NCBI GenBank assembly: GCA_012931725.1
Contig: CM022945.1
Span: forward strand, 155,964,442-156,028,441
Direction of reading: 5' to 3'
DNA length: 64,000 nt
DNA from: Litsea cubeba
Taxonomy: Eukaryota; Streptophyta; Magnoliopsida; Laurales; Lauraceae
Shown: one piece after another, positions 45,281 through 56,964 of the stretch
Layout of the letters: each line of letters begins with the position of its first letter
Position numbering within the stretch: the first letter of the stretch is position 1
Notes under the pieces: model-generated
The model's database searches: none
What the model was told of the DNA's origin: nothing
Seen by the model: only the letters and a program-made list of their open reading frames with translations
Position numbers and translations under genes: made by a program

Positions 45281-45440
45281 AGTAAATTAGTGAAAGGTCA
45301 CTGAAATGGAACGTTTAAAGGCTCCGGTCTACACAAATTTTGTTTAAGGGTTGTAGTCCACGCAACTAGACATATTTCAGCCAGAGGTCCATATATACGC
45401 CACATCACATATTTCGTGGTTGATTTGTCCCTGTAACTGC
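45281..45440 (+). repeat. Repeat module A, left copy (possible Mutator-like end)
   Basis: Begins GAGTAAATTAGTGAAAGGTC and ends with ACGCCACATCACATATTTCG plus TGGTTGATTTGTCCC. The same order of motifs is at 61837-61985 (GGGTAAATTAGCCAAAAGTC ... GCCACGTCATATATTTTCAT GACTAATTTGCCCC). A start of GGGTAAATT plus a ...GTCCCT... phrase resembles long terminal inverted repeats of plant Mutator-like elements. No inverted partner was found, so the class is a guess. Confidence 0.5.
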
Positions 45441-45939
45441 CGTAATACGTCACGCATAAGTGGCTTAACATGTCACGCAAATTAAGCACTTAATTTAAGA
45501 GCCTTAACATGATATTTCATAGCTGATTTGCACCTCTAACAGATTTTTTTCCTAGTTTTAGATGAAGTTTCAAAATTCAAATGAGAGGGAATAGATCAAG
45601 TTTTGAAACTCAAATGGGAGGGAATGATGTTGCTATGTCTTTTGCTACACACTCATGTCGATTTGCCATGGATATGATGAATGTCTTGTAAATGATTTTT
45701 ATCTAAAGTTTTTTACTAAAACGATCGAGCCACATGCATATTACAATTATTCAGGTAATTCTCCAAAAGAGGGGGAGAAACTGCATTTGATGTGGTTTGA
45801 CCCACTCAAATGACAATGCTATCTTTCCTTTATTTTTTTTTCTCATCATTTGTTTCCCTTGATTTCATTGATTCATGGTTTAATAATGACAAATATAATA
45901 AGAAAACTAACAGCATTTAGTGGAAATGTATAAGGGGGT

Positions 45940-46057
45940 ATGCTGACTATGCAAATGTTAATTGGGATGAGCTTGGATTTGGTCTTATACCAGCTGATTA
46001 CATGTATATTATGAAATGTTCCCAAGATGAGAAGTTCTCATGAGGGGAACTCAATCG
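45940..46057 (+). pseudogene. Branched-chain amino acid aminotransferase fragment
   Basis: Branched-chain aminotransferases (BCAT) are pyridoxal-phosphate enzymes of Val/Leu/Ile metabolism in plastids and mitochondria. The translated segment reads YANVNWDELGFGLIPADYMY then IMKCSQDEKFS, a stop (TGA at 46041), then GELNR. It matches the N-terminal BCAT block (DWD.LGFGLVPTDYMY.MKCS....FSQGELNRFG). Only this block is present, so it is one exon's worth. The rest of the enzyme, including the PLP lysine region, is missing. The in-frame stop replaces the residue before G-E-L-N-R. The family call is firm. Confidence 0.8.
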
Positions 46058-46196
46058 TATTAAAACTGGGAGGAAATTTATTCTTGTGAAATTTTAGTTG
46101 GGGTCTTGAGTTTTTTTTTTTTTTTTTTTTTTTGAAGGAATGGTGGAGAGTGTGGTTTTTCTTTATGAGACTCTGGATTTGATCTATCATTTTCTA

Positions 46197-46343
46197 AATT
46201 TATCTGAGTTTCGAGTGAATTTATTTGAGTTTGATATGAATCTATCTGAGTTTGGTATAAATTTATCTAAGTTTTGCACAAATTTATCTGAGTTTGGAAC
46301 AAATTTATCTGAGTTCTGGAATAAATTTATCTGGGTTCTAAAA
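46197..46343 (+). repeat. 21-bp minisatellite B, seven units
   Basis: Units read AATTTATCTGAGTTTNNNNNN with 21-bp spacing, seven in a row. Because 21 is a multiple of three, all frames stay open and translate as a seven-residue repeat (NLSEFGT). This is an effect of the DNA repeat, not evidence of a protein. The core recurs at 62330-62480 and 63035 to the right edge. A T25 run lies just upstream (46110-46134). Confidence 0.9.
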
Positions 46344-46530
46344 TAATATAATTGGATACAAGGCACGGATGCTTCCAATCAAAGTCATTCATCTCGTGTG
46401 CCCCACTATGATAGGGCATTTTGGGGGACATTGGCTTTGATTAGGCAATGTTAGCCACCTAATTGATAGTTGATGAATGGACGATATATTTTTATATTTG
46501 GTACCGTCAAAATGGCATAAATCCCTTTTT

Positions 46531-46680
46531 TGGGATTTTACCAAAAAAGTGTCCGTATATTCGTATTATACGAATTTAACTATAAATACATTCAAATGTC
46601 GATTTGAGTGTTCGTACGTTGATTTTAGATGGTTTTACCCCTCCCTTATCGAACGATATCGTCTTTTATATCAAACCCTA
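46531..46680 (+). repeat. Repeat module C, left copy
   Basis: Runs from TGGGATTTTACCAAAAAAGT through a TAAATACA phrase, GTGTTCGTACGTTGATTTTA and TTTTACCC to CGAACGATATCGT. The right copy is at 60195-60345 with the same order. Each copy lies shortly upstream of a captured first-exon-like segment (NFD6-like here, FYVE there). TATAAATA at about 46581 could act as a TATA box. A GGGATTTTACC start is also seen in some Mutator-like terminal repeats. Confidence 0.6.
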
Positions 46681-46961
46681 TTTCCATCGAACGCCATTTT
46701 CTCTCCTCCTCTCCACGCCTGTCTCTCCATTACCGACCCTTCTCACAGCCTCCCCTGCGCATCAAACATCTCCATCGCCCACCTCCATTGTCCCTCATGA
46801 GATCCTCCTTGGTCAAGGGAATGAGAAGGTCAAGCAACCCCATCTCTCCAACCACTCTCCTTCCACGACCATCTCACTCCTTTTCATGGCATCTCTCTCA
46901 ATTACCCCAATTCCCTAACCTTGATGATGTTTCCTTATTTCTTTGTTTTTGAGGGTTGCAG

Positions 46962-47106
46962 GTTGAGATCTGAAATGGGTAGTCTCCAAATGCTTCTACC
47001 CTTGTACAATGTTGTATCATCAGCTCGATTGACGTCGTGTTTGGGCGTGGATTCAAGGAGCTCCAGATTGCTGTCTCAGGGTACGCTTGAAAACCCAAGG
47101 GTCTGA
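46962..47106 (+). pseudogene. NUCLEAR FUSION DEFECTIVE 6-like terminal exon
   Basis: The NFD6 family are small plant mitochondrial proteins; the founder is needed for polar nuclear fusion in the female gametophyte. After an acceptor (GAGGGTTGCAG) the exon reads RLRSEMGSLQMLLPLYNVVS then SARLTSCLGVDSRSSRLLSQ and GTLENPRV, stop at 47104-47106. It matches the conserved C-terminal family block (S.LPLHS..ASARLTS.L..DSR....LSQGTL). The changes HS to YN, and the normal CCTSPG-like end to ENPRV, suggest drift. A Ser/Arg/Pro-rich upstream frame (46629-46918) could be a targeting peptide exon but starts inside repeat module C, so a normal gene is unlikely. The family call is moderate to good; activity is doubtful. 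Confidence 0.65.
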
Positions 47107-47869
47107 TTTTTTCGGTCTGAGTTTGTGTTTGCTCATGATAAAAGTCTGGTTCCAGAACAGAAGGTAAAATAAAAAAAGTTAGTTTACATGTTTCATTTTT
47201 TATTTTTATTTTTTTGTATATTGGATTGATGAACGGAAGTTTTTTGTTCCTCTTTTTCAGTCTGAGTTGGTGTTTGCTCATGATGTTGTGATGTGTGTGG
47301 TGGTTGGTTTTTTTAACACAGAGGAACGATTGGAATGAAATGGGCTATTTGTTCCCTCTATGGAAATGGTTTATCTACTATTTTTCTGTTTTTAGTTATG
47401 TTGTTGGTATCATGCATTTGTTTTATAATGTGTTTCTTGTTCTTATGTTGATTTCTATTTTTAGATGAATGAGTTGGGTTTTAGGTATCTCTTGTTTTTG
47501 CTAGTGGCTAGTTGGAATGAGACAGAGGAGTTTCGAGGATTTTCTCATCGGTGCCTCGCAAAATAGTTTATTTATTGAATTTGGCTGCTTTTTATGCCTT
47601 TTTTGGTTTAGACTTTATGGATAGTAGGAATTTATTCATATGATTGAGAAGGGATTTTTTTTGTGGTTTTTCTCACTCACTTGAACAACACATAATCTGC
47701 ATCCCACCAAACTGCCTACTAGCAACAACAACATAGACACATGGATAGTATGGATGATTCTGTTCCAAATTTTTAATATAGAAGTGGAAGGTGACATACA
47801 TTGGGCATTTGGGCTAGCCCTTGAATAGATGCCAGCATTTATATAATTGTACATGATTGGTTGTAGGTG
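47107..47869. other. Unassigned spacer left of the LTR retrotransposon
   Basis: T-rich sequence. An AGTCTGAGTTTGTGTTTGCTC-like phrase occurs twice (47116 and 47261), a local repeat of about 145 bp around the NFD6-like exon end. No gene recognised. Confidence 0.35.
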
Positions 47870-47874
47870 GTGAT

Positions 47875-50800
47875 TGTAAGACCCCGACCCCCAATTTCTC
47901 TGTTTAGTATTGTGTTAATTATGGTTTAGCTTTTTAAGCAATATTTGAATTGGTTTGACTTTGTTTTTGAGTTTGACTAGATTTTTCCATAGCCTTGGAG
48001 ATTTGAGGACCGTTGACCTTAGTTTGACCCGGTCCATATGATATGTAATTTTTATGAGAAATTACTTCTGATTTCTAAAAATTCTGAATTTGGTGTATTT
48101 TGACTCATTTTATGAGGTTTAACAACTTTCATGTTTTGACCATTATGATTTGATGATCAGAAAATGCGTTTTTCGAGAAAAAAGGGCAAAACTGACTTTT
48201 TACACTAAATCTGTCCATGAATTTCGAAAATTTCAGAAATTAGGGAAAATATACTTTTTGGAAAGTAGAAATTTCGCTGATCATTTTTGTCTTCTTCGTC
48301 GTTTTCATTCGGGACCCGCAAATGCTAGTTTTGACCTTTGTAAGTTTGGGGCCCATGGGGCCCAGCCCATTTATCCTTTATAAAGCCAATGGGGCTCTTC
48401 TCCTTCCCCATTTTTCCTTTTTCCTGCAACGAGGAGATAGGGTTTTCTCCCAGCCCCTTTCTCTCTCCTCATGTATCTCTTCTTCTTGGATGCTAAATGG
48501 AGATTTGATCTTCCCATCTCCTTCTCCTCTCTCTTGGCTTTCCAAAGATGCCTTTTTCAAGGATTTTGAGCTAGGGCAAGGCTCTCATCCAAGCTTTTCT
48601 TCTTTGTTTGAGCTTCCAAAAGGTTAGCAATGGATTCCTTTCTTCTAATCTTGGTTTTCCAAACCATTTAGAATGTGTTTGTCATGCATGCAAGGGTTTT
48701 CCTTGAGTTTTGCAATGGATTTGTTTCCTAGGGCTTCTTCTTGAGCTATTTTGGGGGTTTTGTGATTTTGGAGCTTGGGGCTATAAGAGGACCATCTTAG
48801 AGCGTTTTGCATCTCCTCTTGACCCAAGGCAAGTGAATATTCAGCTAATAATGGTGATTTGTTTAATATACATGGTTTTGTGAATTTCCTCTTTATATAT
48901 CTCTCTCTTTTTCATACCATGGTTTTACATTTATATGTTAGGCAATGCTTTATATGTATTTTCTTTGAAATTTATATCTTGGAATGTTTTATGTTCTTGG
49001 AATTCATCTTCCATAGATCCACTCCTTTTGTTCCAAGAACTTTGGTTTCTTAATGAATGAAGAAGATTATGTTTGCACTTAATTTTGTTTGATGGAATGG
49101 CATATAAATTGGTGTGTGGATATGTTTGATGGATTTAAATTAGTATGAGAAGCTCAAGGAAGTATGGAAACTTGTGAGAAAGGTTGAAGAAAGAAAAAAA
49201 TCAGAAAGGAAGGAGGAAGTGCAAAATCTGCACTTCCAGCGGACTGGACAGGGCCCAGTCCGCTCGAGCGACCCAGTGGGCCGCTCGAGCGGACCAGGTT
49301 CTGTCTGGGCTTCGCTCGAGCGGGCCCTGGGTCGCTCGAGCGAAGCCGAGCGAAGCCCAGACCTGTCCAGGGCCTGTTCTGTGACTATTGGTGCTGCCTT
49401 TGTGGACTGTTTTTAGGGGCCTGTTTGGGATGGTTTGTGAGTCATTTATGAACCTGTCTTAGGCCCATTTCGCCCCATTTTTCTATTCGTTTTGAGGCCC
49501 ATTAATCTCTCCTTTTGGCCTTAAAGCCCATGAAAGTTGGAGGTTAATTGTGATACTTGGAATTTGTGAAATGGGAATGGGATCAATGAGAGAATGGTCG
49601 TGTGTGAAGTTACCCGGGAACCTTTCGAGTCTCAATACGCACTTTATCATTTAAATGTTGTGGATTTTCATTGGCATCAAACATACTCTTTATTAATCAA
49701 TGTTTAAAGGTTAAATGTGTATTGAGATGGTTCCTTGGTAAGTCATTAAGTCATTCTCCACTATCCATTCCATTTCAAGTCAGAGAAAGTATATGTATTT
49801 GTATTCTTCGGTGAACTAATTTAAATAGCATCGGTGATTTGTTATAAAATCATGTGGTTTTTCCATGTTCGAAAGGATTGATCGTAAGATTTTATACAAA
49901 TCACTTTGATGTGTATTTGAGCGGTTTACCATGGAATTCGTATGTTTTCTCCGAATCGATTTGGAAGGAGATTGGAGTGGTTCGCCACATTCGGGATTTC
50001 TTTGATGAGACTATTATTTTGATAAGACTGTTATTTTGAAAGTAAAACCTCGAGGCAAGATGAGGCCAGAGCTTTGTAGTGCGAGCCCATGAGCCAAAGA
50101 GACTATTATTTCAAAAATAAAACCTCGAGGCAAGATGGGGCCAGAGCTTTGTAGCGTGAGCCCATGAGCCAAAGGGATTATTATTATGGTTTGATTTGTA
50201 TCGGCTCGAGTTTCGAAAAACTAAAGGCACCACTAGGCTTAGGTCACCTTGTCGGGCTGATCACCCGGCTTGGGATCTTTATTTTTTCCGCCAGCTGCAG
50301 CTTGGATTCTGTCTGTACCGACCATGGCAACGGTTTTTATCTGCCGGTCCCACGTGTAGTGGCAACAGTCCTGATTTTAATCTGCCGGTCCCATTTGTAT
50401 GGCTACGGTTCTGATTCTATTTCCGGTCCCACGTGTAGTGGCTACGGTTCTGTCTGCTCCTTTTACTTCGGTAATAGGAGAATATAGCTATGTGTGGTTG
50501 CCAATGTTTTATCTACTTATTATTTTGTTTTATGATTCTTGTTTGTTATACTCATTATAATCTTTGAGTTTGTTAATGTTATGAAATCGATCTTTTATCG
50601 TATTGCCTCTATTATTCAGGATTTTAAATGTATTTCCAATTACTAAATGTTTTATGTAGGCTGTTATCTTTTCAAGATACTCATGCTCCAGAGACTGTTC
50701 GTTTATTTACCTTGATATTTATGTTCGGTCTTTCTATCATTTTATCATGATTTAATGCTATTATTGTTCGACTCTTTAAATGGTTTTACAATGATTCCAT

Positions 50801-51406
50801 AAGGTTTTATATACGCCCATGTTACATATTACTTGTTTATTTGCTTGCCAGACCGTCGTGTCTGACCCTGTTTGTTTGGTGCTAGTTTCCTCTCTTTCTG
50901 TTTTTAGGTGTTTGATCGGAGGAGGCGGTGGGACCGCCGGTCTGACGTGAGAGGCTGCCCATTGATATCATCTAGATGTCAAGTTTGCCACCGGAGCTCG
51001 TAATATCACTTAGGGTAGTATTCTGTCTAGTTGGATATTTTTGTATGGCTTTGTTAGCCTTTTTCATTGGGTTTGTAATTAAGACACTTGTTAATTGTAA
51101 TTTGAATATGTGGAAAATAAATAGTCTTGTTACTACCAGCTCAGTGTTCTTTGGATTATGATTTGTGTCAGTCTGCTTATGTGATGGCTTTATAATATTG
51201 GTTGCGTGCGACATGGAACCCGATGGCCACGGATTCCGAGTCGTAACACCATGATTAGCTTCTGTGAAAATATATTCTGATAGTGATGGAATTTGATTAT
51301 CCTCATTCACGCGGATCTTGGGAAACATAACAAAAGTTTCAAATTTATCCCAAAATTTCGCATCCCGAGGTCGGATCACTGCAGGGCCCGATTTCGGGGT
51401 GTGACA
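47875..51406 (+). repeat. 5' LTR (3,532 bp)
   Basis: Full-length LTR. It contains a GC-rich palindrome cluster (49240-49370), a 76-bp tandem duplication (about 50010-50175, AAACCTCGAGGCAAGATG at 50045 and 50121) and a threefold repeat of about 40 bp (50338-50456, core CCGGTCCCACGTGTAGTGGC). Open frames such as 48150-48383 and 50164-50487 recur in the 3' LTR and are not genes. It is about 1.28 kb longer than its partner. Confidence 0.92.
49240..49370. repeat. Cluster of CGCTCGAGCG palindromes in the 5' LTR
   Basis: The 10-bp palindrome CGCTCGAGCG, or its half, occurs four to five times in about 110 bp of GC-rich sequence, mixed with inverted GGGCTTCG / CGAAGCCC pairs. The surrounding LTR is AT-rich. 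The partner LTR lost this block in its internal deletion. Confidence 0.75.
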
Positions 51407-51410
51407 GGTT

Positions 51411-51425
51411 TGGTATCAGAGCTGG
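51411..51425 (+). promoter_or_regulatory. Primer binding site for initiator tRNA-Met
   Basis: TGGTATCAGAGCTGG, four bases after the 5' LTR. It is complementary to the 3' end of plant initiator tRNA-Met (CCA plus acceptor stem) and sets minus-strand DNA synthesis priming and element orientation. Confidence 0.9.
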
Positions 51426-54086
51426 TTAGTTTCTAGGAAATAAAATACTCTAGAGACATTAAGACGTGTGGTGAGGATTCGTTAGATTGTGTCGATTTGT
51501 TTTCTGTTGTCTTTATTTCTTTGGACTTGAGTCTGCTTTTCTTCCAGTTCGGGAGACTTTGCTTGTCTGTTCTTTTAGTTCTTGTTGTTAGGAGATTTGG
51601 ATGACCAAATTTCCTCTTTAGTGGTGGAGAATTTAAAGTCTCCATACTCTTGTTTAGTGTCTTTTGTCTATGCTTGTGTCGGAGACTGAGAACCCTGTGG
51701 ACTTAGTATGTTGTTTTCGGAGAACATCGGCAGACTTTCAGCCTTCAGCATCTTCATTGTGGTTAATGAGAGAAGACATGTGCATTTGCCCGCCAAAGTA
51801 GGACTTGAGCGATATTCGAAGATCCCCTCTCAGCTAATTGAAGATCATCATGCAGCGTACCAAGGTAAGTAAATGTGGATTTTTGGGTGAACTCAAGCCA
51901 ACTTTCCATGATGAAGGACTGCAAGAGGCGTATTAGCTAGTGATTCTATGAAGGGAGAAGTGATCCTTAGTTAGTAAGGTTAGAAGCTAGTGCCAGAAAC
52001 TCAGGGATTTCCCGGATTCGATGAGCCTTGTCACGGTTTTGGTTGAGAATTTCTGTAACTTGCAGCTTAGCCAGTGTAGTTGATTCAGTGGTAATACCAA
52101 GTGGATGGTTAGTTGTAGTCGAGATAATTTTCGGCAGCAGTGGAAACGTTGTGAGTTTTACCAACTTACAGGATATTGGATTAGACAACATGCAAATGCA
52201 AGTGAATACCTCAGTTAGTACGATGTCCATCTCATATTTAGAATGATTTTCGTGATGTTTTCATCTCTTGTTATGTTTTTCATTAATGCCTATGACTTAT
52301 TCTTGCAGTGTTTAAACAATGAATTATGTTTAATCTTCTTAAGATATTATTTTACAATGATCTTGAAATTTTGCTATTGTTTTAATTTTCTTAAATGTTG
52401 ACATCTACATTTCGAAACCTTAGTAATTTCAAAGTTTTGTATATGTTTGGTTGGAAATGGATGGATGTTTTTAATGATGGATAGTAGAGGATAGTGAATA
52501 AACTGACCTTTAAAAGCATGTAACTAAAATTGTGTTCTTTTTCAAAGTATGATGTGAAATTTCTATTTCGCTGATTCATTTCCTTTGGCAACCCCAGATG
52601 AGATTCTTAAGGGTTTTTGTGTTTAGATTATATGCAGATTTCCTACATTTGTTTTAACGCTCAATTTTGTTTAGATTTCCGCAAGATTTTTATGAACAAA
52701 TGAGTTCAGATTTCAACAAGGTTTAGTGTTTAATTAAACACTCAGATTTCAACAAAATTTGATGTATAGTCATATTATATGAACCTGATTTATTTTTGAA
52801 ATCCTGATTTAAAATTGTTGAGTATTTCAATGATTTGTAGAGTTGTGAAAATATGAATTTCAAAATGAATAAAGTTATTTCATACTCAGGCTTTGATAAA
52901 ACTTTATTTATTAAGCCTTATTTGATGATTTGGAAGTTCAATTTCTATTATGTTTTAAAATGATGAAATTTAGCTAAGTAATTATTTTAGTCCTTATGTT
53001 TAAGATTTTAAGATTTGTTTTGCATCGAATGGAATGAGTGGTAATAGCTTATGGTTGGAGTTTGGAGGTATATGAATTGAAGGGTTGATGGATGTCAGGG
53101 GGTGTATTGGTTCAGTTGGAAACAAAGTTGGACCTATGAGAGAGTAAACATCATTCAAGACTTGGATTGAAAGTTTCAACTTATCAGGGAATGATACCAG
53201 CTTGGCAGGTTTATTTTGTTGATAACACAGTACAAGGTGAGAGATCAAGAGCAGCAAGTAGATAGAATCAGATGTGGACAGGAATTCTGAGTACAGCACA
53301 GAAAGATTGAAATATAGAGTTGTGAATACAAATTGGATTTCTAAGATCGGTTATGCTTGTCCGAAGTAGAAGACTTGAAGAGTGAAATCTGGAGAGGCAA
53401 GCCATGCGAAGTTTTGACGCAGAACAGCTCAACAGGTTATGGTAGTTTGACATCTGGTTTATGGTAGTGTGACATCTGGGTTGTAGCAGACCAAGTCAGT
53501 GACAGGAGACCTATAGAATTTGGAGTTTGTGATTTCAGAACGAATAAGGATTGACAATATACTTGGAGGCCAGAAGCTAATGATGCATTCGAGAAACATA
53601 GTTAGAGCAAACATATGGAATTTCAGAATTTTTGGGACGACAATTTTTCAGTGAAAACATGTCTACGATCACACCTTCATGCAAGCATTGGGAGCACCGT
53701 GTACAGCTTTGAAGGATTTAAGGCACAAAATTCCAAAGTGATAGAAAGAGACAGAACTTGCAGTTTCTTGAACCGACAGTGACTGATGAGGTAAGTAAAA
53801 GGAAATTACCCAGTACAGGAATGACAGATGACACCAAGGATGATTAGAAGGATTATTGAACTCTAGTTTGGTCAGAGGAGTATGTCTTGAACAGATATGT
53901 GGAACAGTGTGAAGCCTTCAACCGAATCAGAATGTTGTTGACCGTGCATCTCACCGTCAGGTTTGATCAGAGGGTATCTCAGTTGCCGAGGTTTAGCGTA
54001 GGGTGTCAGTGTTTTCTTTTGCCTTTTGGGTTTTTTTTTTTTTATTTTGATTTGGTTTAGACCATTTGGAGGACCAAATGGGTTCT

Positions 54087-54099
54087 AAGGGGGGGAGGA
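54087..54099 (+). promoter_or_regulatory. Polypurine tract
   Basis: AAGGGGGGGAGGA directly abuts the 3' LTR start TGTAAG at 54100. This is the usual plus-strand primer of LTR retrotransposons. Confidence 0.9.
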
Positions 54100-56350
54100 T
54101 GTAAGACCCCGACCCCCAATTTCTCTGTTTAGTATTGTGTTAATTATGGTTTAGCTTTTTAAGCAATATTTGAGTTGGTTTGACTTTGTTTTTGAGTTTG
54201 ACTAGATTTTTCCATAGCCTTGGAGATTTGAGGACCGTTGACCTTAGTTTGACCCGGTCCATATGATATGTAATTTTTATGAGAAATTACTTCTGATTTC
54301 TAAAAATTCTGAATTTGGTGTATTTTGACTCATTTTATGAGGTTTAACAACTTTCATGTTTTGACCATTATGATTTGATGATCAGAAAATGCGTTTTTCG
54401 AGAAAAAGGGCAAAACTGACTTTTTACACTAAATCTGTCCATGAATTTCGAAAATTTCAGAAATTGGAGAAAATATACTTTTTGGAAAGTAGAAATTTCG
54501 CTGATCATTTTTGTCTTCTTCGTCGTTTTCATTCGGGACCCGCAAATGCTAGTTTTGACCTTTGTAAGTTTGGGGCCCATGGGGCCCAGCCCATTTATCC
54601 TTTATAAAGCCAATGGGGCTCTTCTCCTTCCCCATTTTTCCTTTTTTCCTGCAACGAGGAGATAGGGTTTTCTCCCAGCCCCTTTCTCTCTCCTCATGTA
54701 TCTCTTCTTCTTGGATGCTAAATGGAGATTTGATCTTCCCATCTCCTTCTCCTCTCTCTTGGCTTTCCAAAGATGCCTTTTTCAAGGATTTTAAGCTAGG
54801 ACAAGGCTCTCATCCAAGCTTTTCTTCTTTGTTTGAGCTTCCAAAAAGGTTAGCAATGGATTCCTTTCTTGTAATCTTGGTTTTCCAAACCATTTAGAAT
54901 GTGTTTGTCATGCATGCAAGGGTTTTCCTTGAGTTTTGCAATGGATTTGTTTCATAGGGCTTCTTCTTGAGCTATTTTGGGGGTTTTGTGATTTTGGAGC
55001 TTGGGCTAATAAGAGGACCATCTTAGAGCGTTTTGAGCCAAAGAGACTGTTATTTCAAAAATAAAACCTCGAGGCAAGATGGGGCCAGAGCTTTGTAGCG
55101 TGAGCCCATGAGCCAAAGGGATTATTATTATGGTTTGATTTATATCGGCTCGAGTTTCGAAAAACTAAAGGCACCACTAGGCTTAGGTCACCTTGTCGGG
55201 CTGATCACCCGGCTTGGGATCTTTATTTTGTCCGCCAGCTGCAGCTTGGATTCTGTCTGTACCGACCATGGCAACGGTTTTTATCTGCCGGTCCCACGTG
55301 TAGTGGCAACGGTCCTGATTTTAATCTGCCGGTCCCATTTGTATGGCTACGGTTCTGATTCTATTTCTGGTCCCACGTGTAGTGGCTACGGTTCTGTCTG
55401 CTCCTTTTACTTCGGTAATAGGAGAATATAGCTATGTGTGGTTGCCAATGTTTTATCTACTTATTATTTTGTTTTATGATTCTTGTTTGTTATACTCATT
55501 ATAATCTTTGAGTTTGTTAATGTTATGAAATCGATCTTTTATCGTATTGCCTCTATTATTCAGGATTCTAAATGTATTTCCAATTACTAAATGTTTTATG
55601 TAGGCTGTTATCTTTTCAAGATACTCATGCTCCAGAGACTGTTCGTTTATTTACCTTGATATTTATGCTCGGTCTTTTTATCATTTTATCATGATTTAAT
55701 GCTATTATTGTTCGACTCTTTAAATGGTTTTACAATGATTCCATAAGGTTTTATAAACGCCCATGTTACATATTACTTGTTTATTTGCTTGCCAGACCGT
55801 CGTGTCTGACCCTGTTTGTTTGGTGCCAGTTTCCTCTCTTTCTGTTTTTAGGTGTTTGATCGGAGGAGGCGGTGGGACCGCCGGTCTGACGTGAGAGGCT
55901 GCCCATTGATATCATCTAGATGTCAAGTTTGGCACCGGAGCTCGTAATATCACTTAGGGTAGTATTCTGTCTAGTTGGATATTTTTGTATGGCTTTGTTA
56001 GCCTTTTTCATTGGGTTTGTAATTAAGACACTTGTTAATTGTAATTTGAATATGTGGAAAATAAATAGTCTTGTTACTACCAGCTCAGTGTTCTTTGGAT
56101 TATGATTTGTGCCAGTCTGCTTATGTGATGGCTTTATGATATTGGTTGCGTGCGACACGGAACCCGATGGCCACGGATTCCGGGTCGTAACACCATGGTT
56201 AGCTTCTGCGAAAATATATTCTGATAGTAATGAAATTTGATTATCCTCATTCACGCGGATCTTGGGAAACATAATAAAAGTTTCAAATTTATCCCAAAGT
56301 TTCGCATCCCGAGGTCGGATCACTGCAGGGCCCGGTTTCGGGGTGTGACA
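54100..56350 (+). repeat. 3' LTR (2,251 bp) with internal deletion
   Basis: Collinear with the 5' LTR except that about 1.28 kb is missing. The junction at about 55034 (GCGTTTT|GAGCCAAAGAG) joins positions equivalent to 48811 and 50090 of the 5' LTR. The right breakpoint falls at the boundary of the 76-bp duplication of the 5' LTR, leaving one copy here. The deleted part includes the CGCTCGAGCG palindrome cluster. Confidence 0.9.
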
Positions 56351-56495
56351 GTGATTTTAGTATTTTTTGTTGATTTTTTGTTTAAAGATTCAACTCAGCA
56401 TAGACTGAGAATTAGTTGATGATGTGAATGCCTGACATCTTTTGTGTTACTTTACGTTCTCTTGTTTAAATTTGCCTATTATGGTAATCACGCAG

Positions 56496-56964
56496 GCATG
56501 GAATATACAAATTAATACTGATTTAAGCCTCAGTGGGCCTGTTGGGCAAGTCTATATGCTGTGGTTGCCATTAATGATATGTTTTTTGCTGGAACTCAGG
56601 CACCCATTTGCATGACATCTAGAATGCATTTTCTTTTTATTCTGCTTTTTTACATTCTATTTTCTCTTGGCTTTTTCCTTTTTACAATTCACTTTTCTTT
56701 TGCTCCATGAATATCTATGTATTAGTTTCATATGATCTTCTGATGTAAGATTCATGTAAAAGTCATATGTTTAATTTTTTTTTTGTTTTCTTGTTGTTGT
56801 TGTTGTTGTTGTTGCAGGGTGGCAGCATATTGGCATGGAGATTCAACATAGCAGGAAACTGTTTTGAGCCTGCTGCTTCTCTTGCTGGTCATCATCGTGC
56901 TGTTGTATTAATGGTTGTTGGAGCTCAGAGCCTTTTTTCCTGCTCCATGGATAATACAGTAAGA
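56496..56964 (+). pseudogene. ZFWD (CCCH zinc finger / WD40) protein fragment, two exons
   Basis: ZFWD proteins are plant proteins with CCCH zinc fingers followed by seven WD40 repeats, of uncertain RNA-related role. Exon at 56496-56599 reads AWNIQINTDLSLSGPVGQVY, then a 2-bp TA insertion shifts frame, and the other frame continues AVVAINDMFFAGTQ. Its donor is GC rather than GT. Exon at 56818-56964, after a (TTG)n tract and TTGCAG, reads GGSILAWRFNIAGNCFEPAA then SLAGHHRAVVLMVVGAQSLF and SCSMDNTVR, with a GTGAGT donor. Key WD40 signature residues are changed (DGSILAW to GGSILAW, YSGSMD to FSCSMD). Zinc-finger exons and later WD repeats are missing on both sides. It is not functional. Confidence 0.87.

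Larger units (their letters stand above)
47875..56350 (+). mobile_element. Complete non-autonomous LTR retrotransposon (LARD-like)
   Basis: An 8,476-bp element with all structural hallmarks: perfect 5-bp target duplication GTGAT (47870-47874 and 56351-56355), two LTRs starting TGTAAGACCCCGACC and ending GGGGTGTGACA, a tRNA-Met primer binding site and a polypurine tract. The internal region (51407-54099, 2,693 bp) holds no recognisable gag, protease, RT, RNase H or integrase, and its longest frames are about 100 codons. This is the pattern of a large retrotransposon derivative mobilised by a related autonomous element, probably gypsy-type from its termini. The LTRs differ at only scattered bases, so insertion is fairly recent. 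It lies between the NFD6-like and ZFWD fragments. Confidence 0.92.

Noticed and set aside
46140..46346. Open frame translating to a seven-residue repeat (NLSEFGT), with a long open frame on the opposite strand too
   Set aside because: The repeat unit is 21 bp, so every frame without a stop in one unit stays open. The DNA repeat explains it and the same motif occurs in both orientations elsewhere.
48150..48627. Plus-strand frames repeated at 54389-54897
   Set aside because: LTR sequence present twice because of the element structure; no recognisable protein.
50972..51379. 135-codon minus-strand frame, repeated at 55916-56323
   Set aside because: Lies in both LTRs of the 8.5-kb element, antisense to it, with no domain; its duplication follows from LTR identity.
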